64,000 nt of DNA from Buxus sempervirens (Eukaryota > Streptophyta > Magnoliopsida > Buxales > Buxaceae): the NCBI GenBank assembly GCA_947561395.2, contig OX387188.1:7610150-7674149 (forward strand), read 5' to 3'. A program made the translations under genes and the position numbers. The notes below the pieces were generated by a model that saw nothing but the letters and a program-made list of their open reading frames with translations, made no database searches and was not told the origin of the DNA. Positions 22,157-33,749 of this stretch are shown here, piece by piece. Each line of letters begins with the position of its first letter. The first letter of the stretch is position 1.

Positions 22157-24649
22157 TGTAAAATCCCAGATTTTAGTAACTAGACTAATTGGTTAAAATA
22201 TGCAGGAGATGAGATCTTGGTTCAACCCGAAGGAGTTCAATATGAACCGGATATGATAGGAGAGCCTATATAAGGTGAGCTCCTAATTATTGATCAAATA
22301 TAATTTTAATATATTAATTATTGTGCAATTATATTATATGAGTAAGAATAAAGTGAGAAATAAACAAGGAGAATAAAAGGGATTGGTAGAACCCAAGGAT
22401 AGTGGGTTGACCCAAGGGATTGAGTTGGTTTAAGAATAAGATGGTTTGATTTAAGTTGGTTTAATGAAGGAGGGGCAAATTAGTAAAAGCCATTAAATAA
22501 ATAATAAAACCTAGTTGTGCATTGAGACGGTGTTACACGTTGAGCACAAAAACACCAAAATAGAAGGAGCCGTGAGTTTTGCTTGTTTCCTATTTTTCTT
22601 CTCCTAGTTGCTTTGTGATCAAACCTAAACCTTAAACAACTATTGGAGCCGTCTTAGATAAAAAAAAAGGAGTATTTTCGTGCCCAAAGAACTCAGGTAA
22701 GAGCAAGTTAATAACAAGTTCTGTTTTGGAGAGATAGATATGTTGCTAGAGACTTAAAAGTGTGATTTTGAACCCAGACGTGATTGAGGCTTGTCGGAAT
22801 CATTTGGCAAACTTATGAGTGATATTTCGTTGTTCTTAGAGGAGATTTAAGTTCCTAAAACCAGGTTAGTCCCTTGTAGCTTGCATAAAAATCTAAATTC
22901 GTGTTTAGACGATATTCATGGTTATTCGATGTTTGATGCGTTGATTTCGTTATTTATGATGTTTTATGTGTTGGGAATTGTTCTAGCATGTGTATAATGT
23001 ATTTTAGAATGATTTAGAATGGTTTTGATGCATTGAATATTGTGTTGTGGAATTTTTATTGAATTTCGCAAAGTTACAAATTTTTCACGTATCGGACAGC
23101 CTGAGTAGTCGCTCGAGCGATCTATGTATATAGTTGAAACCCCAGAGCAATTTTACCCAGATTGTACTATTGCTAGAACAGTCGCTCGAGCGACCTATCG
23201 AGCGACCTACCGAGCGACCTACCCTGAATTAACCTGTTTTGTAAGGCCGATTGAGCGCCCTTGGCCTCTCAAGCGACTAGTCTGTCAGATTTTGGAAAAC
23301 TTGACTTTTCAACCTAGTTTTCACTAAGGAAGTGGTTCTATTCAATTTTAACCTATGTACCATCAAGATTGGGGTATTTGGGAAGTGTTTGCATTAGCAG
23401 ATGTTTTAAATTCAATTTTATAAAGATTTTGGGTAGATATTTCTAAAGAAGCACCTTTACTTGATTCTATTGTTCCAAAAGATTTTATTTTTAACCAAGG
23501 TTAGTTTTGTGAGTTCATACACCTGTATTTGGGTGATATGAAGGTATTGTGTGTATCGATGGAGTCGATACACATTTGGGACATATTGGCCTGTTGAAAC
23601 CTGGATTTTTGGACATATGACTTGGTACATTCTGTTTTGGTTTTGGGTCACTAGTGTGATAAGGCTGGTGCCTGATTTATTGTATCCCGCATGGGTGGAT
23701 TTGGTTACAGATATGGTTCTGTACTTTGGTGGGTCTCATTGAGAATTATGTCCATTACCCTGGTTGGTTTTCTTACTGTTGAGTAGGCTTAGCAGTTATG
23801 TGGATCCATAGAATAGCTAGTAAGTGAAATGTGTATTAGAGGGATTTGAATTCTGTGTCTGAGGCATTCCATCATCTCGAGGATGGTACCACTCCTGGAT
23901 TGGTCGGTTGTTACGTTACCCACTCTTGGATTGGTTGGGCCGTACATGCTAATTCATGGTTGGGTTCTTCCGTTGGTGTTGAATAGCCAGACTGCAGGGC
24001 GGCTGGTCCATCGTAATTCAGTTAGGTAGCATATTAGCACATGTCTACTCTCTTTATCTGGTATACTATTTCATGAGTCCCATGAGGTGGACAAATTGTA
24101 TTTCTTTGTTGTCTTGAATTCTTATTGAGATTATTTGGATTAAGCGTTGCATATTTTATTGTGATCAAATATTTGCATGACTACTTACTGAGATGTTGTT
24201 TCTCACATTATTGTTTTATCGGTTTTGCTTTCAGATATTCCTGGAGAGGACGTTGTCGAGGTAGAGACACCGGGAGAATATTGTGATTACTAGGAAGAAG
24301 ACTATTTCATTCCTGTGTAGGACATGGAGAGACATTTAGATTTATTTTCTTAGGGATTATTTTCAGTATTTTGATTAAGGAGTTTGATGTCCTTTAAAAG
24401 ATGATTGGTATCTTTAATCCACACCTTAGTGGATGTTATTTAGTTGAACCCTTTCCAAACTTCATAGATGAAATCTAAATGGATTATTTTGGTAGTTTAA
24501 TTCCGCGCTTTCTGAAAGATGTTCTTATTTTTGTACTTTGATATAAGAAATGAAGTTGTTTAAGTTTGGAATAGTGTTGTGGGCCATTTTCCCTAACGAA
24601 CCAGATTTGGGTTTATGTGGTTAAATAAACCTAGATCCGGGGCGTTACA
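22157..24649 (+). mobile_element. Solo LTR 'G', 2,493 bp, TSD GAAAA
   Basis: Starts TGTAAAATCCCAGATTTT and ends CCGGGGCGTTACA. GAAAA lies on both sides (22152-22156 and 24650-24654). Family features: a palindrome cluster with GTCGCTCGAGCGA at 23110-23220, the module GTAGGCTTAGC...TATGTGGATCCATAG at 23783-23812, and the ending GGGTTTATG...TAAATAAACCT. No gag-pol or second LTR. It interrupts the TIR element at 21349-25198, so it is younger than that element. Confidence 0.93.
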
Positions 24650-25198
24650 GAAAAAAGGAAACCACTAGGAAAGCCTTTACAACTTCCTCTAACCCTTGAG
24701 CAATGTTATTTGAAGGAAAGTAGAAATCTTCTCGGACGTGAAGGGCATCCTCTTCTCTCTCTTTCTCTTGTTGGTTTTGTTTCAGCCGAATAGGAAAAAT
24801 TCTCCTCTTTCTTGCTGCTTCTGCCATGAACCACTGTGAGTTTAACGTTATATGTACATGAAGCTGACTGTTTCATAGTAGATAATTAACCAAGTGAAGA
24901 TTTAGAAAATTATAGCAAGAGAAACAACAACTTAGTACTAAAACTGGAATAATGTTGCCGGAAACTTGGATTCAATCAATGTTGCTCTAGTGCTTTCCTT
25001 TCTCTCCCTCTTTTACCTCACTCCAATCAGTGGAATTGGAATTTAAATCAATTCATCATGGAATTATAATTCCAAATTTCAATTATCTTGTCATCCAATC
25101 ACAATAATTTCAATTCTACCCAATTCCAATTTTTGATGAATTAGAATTGGAATTATAATTCTTAATTCCAATTCCAATTGATTGAACCAATCGAGGCC

Positions 25199-25376
25199 TT
25201 TGGGATTTCTTTTCTTTTCTCTCCAAATCCAAGGTTCCAAACAAAGTCTTAGAAGGCTTGTATGGGGCTACTGGGTTCATCAAGGATGGCGGTAGGTATT
25301 TAGCTTTCTGACCAGCTTGAAAGGTTGACCACACCCAGAAAACCAAATTTCTACGGGGCTTTGGGGCTCTGTTTGT
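25199..25376. other. Remnant MITE end
   Basis: The stretch TTTCTTTTCTCTCCAAATCC...GGTTCCAAACAAAG at about 25207-25246 matches the right end of the MITE at 42475-43074. Its other end is absent, so this is a fragment. Nothing else is recognised. Confidence 0.5.
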
Positions 25377-25966
25377 TGTAGCATGTGAACTCGGCTTGTG
25401 AAGGTCTCGTAGGTCCGTTTATTTTTAGTAACAAAAAAAATTTGAAATATTTATAATTTTTTTATATTTTATTATGATACTCATTTATACAAATTAGAGG
25501 AGGCACGCATACTACTGCAAGTTGATATAAAGGATTAACATGGGATTCCTTCTGGTAATATTTTTTAAGGATAGGTTACTTGATAAGTTAAGAATGTTTG
25601 AATAGGTAGTTTTGTTTGAGTTTGAATGTGTAGTGACATGTTTGGGGATGAATACTAATTCATTTATTGATTTTGAGGAAGGTATTTAAGGAAAGGAAAA
25701 AGGCGGGTTAGAATCTGACAAATATTCCCTAAACTTCACTTTTTTTTTTTTTTTTGGAAATTAAGCCAAACGTGTATTAATATGAAAGCTGTGTATGATA
25801 TGTACAGTGACTAGGCTTCAAAGCCCAAACCATCAAAACAATGACCAAAAAACAGCCACCTATCAACACTACGGAAGTACTTAAAACATCCCAGTCCTAT
25901 ACAAATACCCTACCATTTAGACACAAATTCATCCAAGCTTTAACAATCCTAGCGAAACCACGACAC
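25377..25966 (+). repeat. Copy X1 (left part) of the X-Y duplication
   Basis: Nearly collinear with X2 (31135-31749): both start TGTAGCA(T)NTGAACTCGGC and share the (T)n-GGAAATTAAGCCAAACG segment and AACAATCCTAGCGAAACC. X1 continues after LTR I at 29283-29419 (CTACAATAGTGCAAATAAGC). Inside X, the T run and following sequence look like the 3' end of a minus-strand LINE. Confidence 0.85.
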
Positions 25967-28900
25967 TGTAGCACCCCGGAACCAGGTCCACATGTGTTCG
26001 GTTTATACTGGCTCCCGAGCGCTACTTTAGGGCCAAAATTTAATAGAAAACTAACTTCAGAACTAACCAGATACACAAAAATAGCATTCTAAAGTTTTTC
26101 GGAAAAACGGCTATATAACGTCTGTAAATACGAGAATGGGCTAGGCCCTCAAACCACAAATAAACACCTAATAAACACAGTTTATATATATCCATTCAAA
26201 AAAACCTAAACCATCACATATGCACAGGTCAAAATAAATTTCACTAAGTTCTCTCTCTCTCTCTTTTCATTTACAATATGTACAACATGTACAGTTTCAA
26301 AAATGACATGTACAACGATCCAACAAAAAGTTTCTTCTCGACCTCTAGTCGGGACGGTAGTAGTCTTCTGGTCTATAATCCGGGTAACCCTCGAACTCGA
26401 CTCCACTACGTGTCACGCTCGCCGGGTCTGAAAACAAAACCGATAAAACAAAAACTCGCATGAGACTAATGTCTCAGTAAGTAGCACAATGCATATGATA
26501 AATAGTTTATGCAATTTCAACTAATAAAATAACATGCTACAATTATACAATCAATTACAGCAAATCATGCAAAGAACAGATCACATATAACAATACAATT
26601 TCAGAGAATCAAGTGTGTGCAAGATTCATGAATTAGTGTGTCTGTAAATCGAGTTAACCACCCTTAGCCGGTTTGCCACCTCACTACTCGCCTTCGAAGC
26701 CGCGCACGGTCATCATACGAGTGGAGCACCCACGCATGGGTTGGCACGCTGCAGCTCATCGATCCCACACGAAGGCCTCACCGATCCCACACGGTGGTAC
26801 GCAAGTGGCTCGAGGTATTAACACGACAAGCCAACACTAACGCACGATCTAGACGGACTGTGGATCCACGACTCTCTATACGGCCTAGACTCATATAAGA
26901 ATTAACTTTGCAAATATTTTACTAACTAGAACCTGTAAGAGATCAACTACCTAAGAAAAACTCAATCCAAGTGAACCTCGTTGTTCACTTACCCTTAAAA
27001 TCAGAGGCCATTCTGCCTTTCAGCATACCATAGGCTCATTGCCTTTTTCATTTAACAAAAAGCCTCAGCTTCGATTGCCAAGTACAACTTGCGAATCACT
27101 TTATCAACCCAAATCATTAATGACTAAAGGTATAAAATAATTTTATAAACCAATTTTATAAAATATCCACGGTTGGTTTGAAATTGTCGTTTACTTTGCA
27201 GATTGAATTCTAACTAGTGACTTATATGCTAAACCTTATTTAAGCTATAAGGAATTGGTACGCGTGCTATACATCATTGGAAAACTCTATGAATCTAGTT
27301 TCCAATGCAACAAACGGTGCTAAAATCAGAGTTTCCTACAAGAAATTATGGATGTTTTACTACAGGTGGTTATAACCTGCCGCGAAATTAAATGGACGGA
27401 AATCATCAAATTCTCATGATTTTTCTTGCAATACTTCGAGCTCCGATTGGTCCTAAACCAATTCCATTCAACTACAAATACCCTAAACTAAATTTTAGAA
27501 TACTAATATAAATTTTTACGCAAAGATTCCTAGCCTTCGCAGGCCACCGAAATCTTATACTACTGACCTCATCTTAAGGTTTTCTAACAGAAGGTAGTCT
27601 AAACAAGTCTCATTTTCTCAGCCCCATTTCAGAACCTAACTCAGTATTTTCTCCTGCCGAATCAAACCTAAACTAAAACTCTCATCACAATTAGAGGTCT
27701 CTTAAATTACTAGAAAAACCACTGCAATCTCTAATAAGAAACCATAGAGAATCCTTCATGATTGCTCACATAACGAGGTCAGACTAATAACTTTATTCAT
27801 CAAACCAGCACTTTGACAGTAGATGTACACCATAACTATCCATTAGAACGTAACAATTCAAACAGATTTAGACATTCAATATGCTCTATTCCGAGAATAA
27901 GAAATCATTAGCGACAAGGCCACACCCCATTTAAAGTAACATAACCCATTCTCCTCATCCAGCTAAAATAATCTAAATAGGGTGAAAACTTGGTCCATCT
28001 CGTCAGTGGAGCAAATTGAGAGAGAATGCTCATGCTGGTTACATCAATACCTTGTTGCCAGAAATCTTACGTGATTAACAATTTAACACACAGGTAACCT
28101 GGGAAAGAGCTCCTACACCAATAAGGATGACACACCTAACACCATTTCCTACAAACAAATTGGGCTACATATTGACAGTTTAATCCTTGACTTGTCCCTC
28201 GACTGAGGCATTCCCCAAAAATCAAATTGAACATAGGCCCTTACATGTTGAAAGTATTCTAGTAAGCTAAAACAAATGTAAAAACTTACAGATCGCGGAT
28301 GCTAATTCAAAAACATTACTACGTCTGTCAATAGAATATGAAAACAGAATCGTGATCCATATTGAGTATCGTCGAACAGAAATCAAAGAAAGACACGATC
28401 GATTGCTGAAACCAAATAGCAATCGAAATCACTCGAAACCACTCATGATATAAGTCTTTCACTCGAAATTACTCGAAATCAAACAAGCTGAAACCAACGG
28501 CAATCCATCGAAACCCCAATAGTAGCAGCAATCGATCAAACATAAACCAATCCATAGAAATCCACTGGGCAAATAGAAATCAAAACAAATAACAATAATG
28601 TTCGATTCAAACAGAGAAAAAATCTGCTACTTACCTGCGTTTTACCCCTATTCTGCTAACCCTCGACGAACAGACCAGATGAACGAAACCTCTCTTCCTC
28701 TTCTTCCTTTCTTCTTCTTCTTCTTATTCTTCTGCGGCTAACCCTCACGAGCGACCCCCTTCTCTTCTTCCTCTCTTCTTCTCCTCTTCCTCTACTCGTT
28801 TCTTTTTCTTCTTTCTTGTTTTAGACCCCAGCAGCAATAGGACGCCCTTCCCTCTTCACGGCTCCTCTCCACGGCTCCCCTTCCACTCGATTTCCCCCTC

Positions 28901-29282
28901 GCTTCTCAAACCCCAATCGCCCATTTCTTCTACGGTTTCCTTCTTTTTTTTTTTTTTTTCTTCTTTGCCTCTCTTATAACCTAACGACCAAAACCCCAAA
29001 CCCCCAAATGCACAAAATGACGACCCAACACCCCAAATACACAAATGCCTTTTTTTTTTTCTTTTTGTTTTTTGTTTTTTAAAACCCATGAACCATGAAC
29101 CACTTGAACCCGGTTCACTTAAACTTGAACCAATCCTCCTTAACCCACTAAACTAACCAATAGCCCATTAACCCAATAACCAAATGAATTAGTTAAAACA
29201 AATGAATTTTTTTTTCTCTATTGTTCTTTAATAATTTTTAATTAATCATAATTAAAGTTTATCAAAATTCCAGAGTGTTACA
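25967..29282 (-). mobile_element. Solo LTR 'I', 3,316 bp, minus strand
   Basis: On the minus strand it runs from TGTAACACTCTGGAATTTTG (29282) to CCGGGGTGCTACA (25967). It is the inverted relative of LTR D (47405-50765). They share ACCGTGTGGGATCGGTGAGG, GTGGATCCAC and GCTCGGGAGCC. Copy X2 at about 31700 shows the uninterrupted site (CGGCACTACAATAG). The right flank is CTACA. The expected left copy seems to have lost 4 bp, so the TSD is not intact. Pyrimidine-rich DNA at 28680-28980 corresponds to the purine-rich stretch in D at 47640-47920. Confidence 0.83.
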
Positions 29283-29419
29283 CTACAATAGTGCAAATAA
29301 GCACGCAAGCTTCAAAAGTGTTGAATCATTTGCTTATTTTAAACAAAAATCACCTGCACCCAATTTTATCATGCACTATGCACCAGCTAAGTGTGATTGG
29401 TGCATCGACTTTAAAAGTA

Positions 29420-30188
29420 CTAGGGGGCTACACGCGCTACGCGCGTAGGAAACGTGGGCCCACTTAGATAAACAGTTCGAGGTAGTTACAACATGTTTAA
29501 AATAGTGGGGGATTGTTTTGTTTGGGGAAGAAAAGGTTTGAAAAAAGAAAAGGGGGTCATAATATTCCCCCTCTTCTCTTTACAAATAGTATTTTTTTTT
29601 TTTTTTGGTGAGAAACATGAAAAGAAATTTTATTACTTAACTATACGTACATTGGGCTGGCCTCTTGCTTTGTCAAAAAGAGGCAAATACACAAAAGGAG
29701 GGGTTTTTGAAACCCAGGTACAAGAGAATTGATCAGGCGCACAGTTAGCTAACAAATCTGCCATTCTGTTCCCTTCCCTTACTGTATGAACCACCCGAAC
29801 ATTAGCAAAGGATGACCACAACATTTTTATTTGATCAAGAATAGGAGATATTTGCCACGGATGGTGTGTATAAGTTCCATTCAATATATTAACCAAAACT
29901 AATGAATCGCCCTCAAGGATTATCTTCTGGAATCCTCTAGCCGCTGCTAACTTCAAGGCTTCGAGAGCTGCAGATGCTTTAGCATAAATGGCTTTGGCCT
30001 TGCACTTGGGTGCTGTTGCTCCCATGAACATGCCTTCAGAATTATGAGCAATAACTCCAATAGCACCCTTTCCGGTTGATCCTCTAAAAGCTCCTCTTTA
30101 TAGATAGTATTTTTTTTTTTTTTGGTAATAACTTTATAGAGAGTATTTTTTTTTTGGTGGAAATAACTTTATAGATAGTATAAATAGA
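29420..30188 (-). mobile_element. Non-autonomous Helitron-like element
   Basis: Read on the minus strand, the right border (30188) begins A|TCTATTTATACTATC, like plant Helitron 5' ends. The left border (29420) ends with a GC-rich hairpin (CTACGCGCG...CGCGTGTAG, one mismatch), then CCCC and CTAG|T. These are the Helitron hallmarks: A-T target, 5' TC, a 3' hairpin a few bases before CTRR, and no TSD. The inside holds a LINE fragment. The 5' border is less certain than the 3' border. Confidence 0.45.
29590..30100 (-). mobile_element. 5'-truncated LINE, RNase H domain
   Basis: The minus strand encodes the C-terminal RNase H-like domain typical of plant L1-type LINEs: GAFRGSTGKGAIGVIAHNS, then AALEALKLAAARGFQKIILE, the GDSLVLVNILNG strand, and VHTVREGNRMADLLAN with the conserved late Asp. 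It ends in a poly(A) tail (T run at about 29591-29606). The flanks CTCTTTACAAATAGTAT (left) and CTCTTTATAGATAGTAT (right, near 30095) are probably a diverged TSD of about 17 bp. The usual reverse transcriptase is missing. A short T-run plus AATAACTTTATAG unit is repeated at 30105-30180. Confidence 0.85.
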
Positions 30189-31134
30189 TATTTCTCTTTC
30201 TTGAAACATTGAATGCAACCAAGGAGTTCACGGGTGTACGAAAAATTAGGTGCAGACTATAAGCGCTGTTACCAAAACAAGAAAAACAAAATTAAAAATA
30301 AAAAGAAAACTAAACAAAAAAGGAATTTCATGAAAATGCGATATTATGTCGAATATTACCCAAAAATGGAGGTTGCGGAATATTCTTATACTATTCCATG
30401 AACCCTGCATGGCGCATGCTCCTGTTACACTTACACGAACATCTCAAATGATATTCTAGAATTAAAAATTCAAACAAAAGACAAAATAAAATAAATTATC
30501 CGCCTTTCCTGGGGAATTAAAGGTTGCAGAAAGGGCACGCATGTTTAGGAAACCCCCCCAAGACCGGCAAAACATCCCTCTATTTCTTCCTTCAAGCCTC
30601 TGATTCCGCCGAATTTCTTCTGCTTTGGGATCATTGTAGGTGACATTTCTCTTCTTTTTTCTATCTTTTACAGGGAGACAATATGATTGAAGTTTAAGCA
30701 TCGATGTTTTTTTCTTTTTCATTTTTCTTTGTGAGGTTCTTGTTTTTGGTCCACATTGTTGTGAATCCTTAAAGCTTTTCTCTCTTGTATTGTTTTTCCC
30801 TTCTTCTTTTTTTCCCCATCTGTCCTTACTCATGATTTCTCGATTTAGGGTTCGTTTTGGAAGAATTTTCTGTGAATTCAAGAACCTGTAAATAGATTTC
30901 TGCTTCCAAATTGTATTTTTATCTGACTGACTCTCTGACGATCATTCATGTTTGTTGATGAATTTCAACCTACCTCTACTCTATGTTCTTCGCCATGGAG
31001 GTTTCGGTGAAGACGAGAAGGGCAAGGCGGTCATTTCTCTCTAATCCTCCCTTGCTTAGCGGCTCCTTCAACCTTCAAACTTTCGCTTTCCTCGGATTAA
31101 CCGTTACAAATTTCAAAGGAATCCCCGCATTTGC
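30189..31134 (+). repeat. Copy Y1 of the X-Y duplication
   Basis: About 85-90% similar by eye to Y2 (33750-34674), which forms the 5' region of the DUF829 gene. Shared landmarks are GTGCAGACTATAAGCGCT, TATTATGTCGAATATTACC, the GGGGAATTAAAGG stretch and the small frame MEVSVKTRRARRSFLSNPP (30995-31159). That frame has stayed open, but it runs into X2 after GGAATCCCCGCATTTGC, where the two copies part. Confidence 0.9.
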
Positions 31135-31749
31135 TGTAGCATTTGAACTCGGCCTGTGAAGGTCCCGCAGGTCCATTTATTTTTAGTAACAAAAAAAATT
31201 TGAAATATTTATAATTTTTTTATATTTTATTATGATACTCATTTATACAAACTAGAGAAGGCACGTACACTACTACAAGTTGATATAAACGGTTAAAATG
31301 AGACTACTTTTGGTAATATTTTTTAAGGATAGACACAGGTGGTTATTGGATAAGTTAAGAATGTTTGAACAGGCAGTTTTGTTTGGGTTTGAATGTGCAG
31401 TGACATGTTTGGGGATGAATACTAATTCATTTATTGATTTTGAGAAAGGTATTTAAGGGAAGGAATAAGGCCGGTTAGAATCTGACAAATATTCCCTAAA
31501 ATTCATTTTTTTTTTTGGAAATTAAGCCAAACGTTTATTAATATGAAATATGTGTATGATATGTACAGTGACTAGGCTTCAAAGCCCAAACCATCAAAAC
31601 AAGAACCAAAAAACAGCCACCTATCAACACTAGGGAAGTACTTAAAACCCATTTACAGATAGATTCATCAAAGCTTTAACAATCCTAGCGAAACCCGGCA
31701 CTACAATAGTGCAAATAAGCGCGCAAGCTTCAAAAGTGTTAAGTCGTTG
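31135..31749 (+). repeat. Copy X2 of the X-Y duplication
   Basis: The second copy of X, uninterrupted by LTR I. It begins at the breakpoint after CATTTGC and ends at AAGTCGTTG, where the 2-kb TIR element starts. The T run at about 31506-31519 followed by GGAAATTAAGCCAAACG is the LINE-tail-like part. Confidence 0.88.
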
Positions 31750-31924
31750 GGCAAATTGCTTTTTAGTGATACTTTATGAGAATAATTCATATTCAGTCAC
31801 CAATTATGTCGAAATTGACTTTTAGTGATACTTTTTCAAAACAATTTGAAACAAGTGGCGATTTACTGTTGACAGACGAGAATGCCCTTTTAGAGTATTG
31901 AATGTTCATCATTCAACTTAAAAA

Positions 31925-32875
31925 CTTGTAAATTCCATTTACGGACTTCTAAATGAGTTCAAAATTCCATTTAGGACTTATAAACTACTACAAAAGAAAT
32001 ATACGGACTTGTAAACCTTATTAGGAGACTTGTAAACCTCATTTAGGGACTTGTAAAGTAAGTTTATGGACTTGTAAATTTCATTTAGAGAATTGTAACC
32101 CACTTGTAAATGCCATTCAGTGACTTGTAAACCCTGTAAATAAACTTGTAAACCTCATTTACGGACTTGTAAACCAAGTTTATGGGCTTGTAAATTTCAT
32201 TTAGGGACTTGTAAACCACTTGTAAATGCCATTTAGGGACTTATAAATCCTGTTAGTAGACTTGTAAACCTCATTTAGCGACTTGTAAACCAAGTTTATG
32301 GACTTGTAAATTCCATTTAGGGACTTGTAAATTAATGCCATTTAGGGACCTGTAAACCCTATTAGTAGACTTGTAAACCTCATTTACGGACGTGTAAACC
32401 AAGTTTATGGACTTGTAAATTCCATTTAGAGACTTGTAAATGCCATTTAGGAACTTGTAAACCTTGTTAGTAGACTTATAAACCTCATTTAGGGACTTGT
32501 AAACCAAGTTTATGGGCTTGTAAATTCCATTTAGAGACTTGTAAACCACTTTTAAATGCCATTTAGGAACTTGTAAACCCTGTTAGTAGACTTGTAAACC
32601 TCATTTAGGGACTTGTAAACTAAGTTTATGAACTTGTAAATTCCATTTAAGGACTTGTAAACTACTTGTAAATGTCATTTAGGGACTTGTAAACCCTGTT
32701 AGTGGACTTGTAAACCTCATTTACGGACATGTAAACCAAGTTTATAGACTTGTAAATTCCATTTAATTAGGAACTTATAAACCACTTATAAATTGCATTT
32801 ATGGACTTGTAAACCCTGTAAGTAAACTTATAAACCTCATTTACGGACTTGTAAACCAAGTCTATGTTCATTCCT
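31925..32875 (+). repeat. 21-bp minisatellite with higher-order units
   Basis: Monomers of about 21 bp built on GGACTTGTAA followed by variable tails: ATTCCATTTAG, ATGCCATTTAG, ACCCTGTTAGTA, ACCTCATTTACG, ACCAAGTTTAT. The tails recur in a fixed order. The marker (A)CCAAGTTTAT returns at 32057, 32173, 32289, 32398, 32502, 32619, 32734 and 32854, which gives a higher-order period of 104-120 bp. Since 21 is 7 codons, one minus frame stays open as a VYKSLNG-type heptad repeat. I read that as an artefact. Confidence 0.93.
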
Positions 32876-32896
32876 TATGTATTTTTCAAAATGACA

Positions 32897-32899
<3 letters not shown>

Positions 32900-32948
<49 letters not shown>
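32900..32948. repeat. (CT)n microsatellite
   Basis: A pure CT run of nearly 50 bp directly after the minisatellite. Confidence 0.95.
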
Positions 32949-32951
<3 letters not shown>

Positions 32952-33749
32952 TTGTGTAGGCTCTAAGTTTCATTTTTTCCTGTAACAAATTCTAGCTTTA
33001 AACCAAATTCGAATTCTAAGTAATTGTTCGAATTTCGAATTTGAATTTTTATCTTTAGGATATGATTGCTAAATAGGCTAACCCGGCATGGCACAGCACA
33101 GGCACGATTAATCCGTGCCGTGTCAACCCATCACGGGCACACTTACAGTAGATAATAAAACTATAAATGTGTAATGTTATTAAAATACCCCATTTGAATA
33201 AAACTAATTTCTTCAAAATTTGAAGAAGATAACTATAAATGTGTAAGGTTATGAGATTAATAATTTACTTTTTTTGTTCAGCTCAAATACACTTCATGAA
33301 AATGCATTATATTTTCACACTTTGTGATAATATTTTATAATAACTTTAGCTTTTGATTTAACAATTACAAACCACTTAACCATAAAAAGAAAAAAAAAGA
33401 GTTAAATCATTTTTATTCTTCAAGTGCTCGAGCCATGTATCTAGCTCTGTCTAGTGTTGGGTTTTGGTTCTATCGGAAAAAAACAGTCTCTAATGCTTGA
33501 TAAAGCTTGACTAGCTTTGTCTAGCTCTATCTAGATCTATTGAGCCCTGCAGCTAGCTTTGTCTAGCTTTGGTCTCGGGTTATGCAGCAACTAAGAGTGC
33601 ACATCAATAAGGGCATTCTCGTCCCCCAACAGTAAAACGTTACTTGTTTCTAATTGTTTTGAAAGAGTATCACTAAAAGTCAATTTCATCATAGTTGGTG
33701 ACTGAATATGAATTATTTTCATAAAATATCACTAAAAAGCAATTTAGCC

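Larger units (their letters stand above)
21349..25198. mobile_element. TIR element, split by LTR G
   Basis: The left end GGGCCCGATTGGTTC (21349) and the right end GAACCAATCGAGGCC (25184-25198) are inverted repeats, flanked by TTT on both sides (a possible 3-bp TSD). Both ends continue into AATTGGAATT-type sequence. Without LTR G the element is about 1.35 kb. It contains a (CT)n microsatellite at about 21742-21796. It may be PIF/Harbinger- or hAT-like, but no transposase is visible. Confidence 0.55.
31750..33749. mobile_element. 2.0-kb TIR element carrying a minisatellite
   Basis: The terminal inverted repeats are about 140 bp long (31750-31889 and 33609-33749). Both start GGC(T)AAATTGCTTTTTAGTG and share AATTCATATTCAGTCACCAA, TTTTAGTGATAC and GACGAGAATGCCCTT. 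Long TIRs and no transposase suit a non-autonomous Mutator-like element, though I see no 9-bp TSD. The interior holds the 21-bp minisatellite, a (CT)n run and about 650 bp of other AT-rich DNA with CTAGCTTTGTCTAGCT repeats near 33440-33570. Confidence 0.75.

Noticed and set aside
25741..25970. Separate LINE insertion in X1
   Set aside because: The T run and following sequence look like a LINE tail, but the same piece is in X2, so it predates the duplication. I kept it as part of X because no coding sequence or TSD is visible.
31925..32875. Heptad-repeat protein (VYKSLNG type) on the minus strand
   Set aside because: It comes from a 21-bp minisatellite. Several monomers are out of phase, so the frame breaks.
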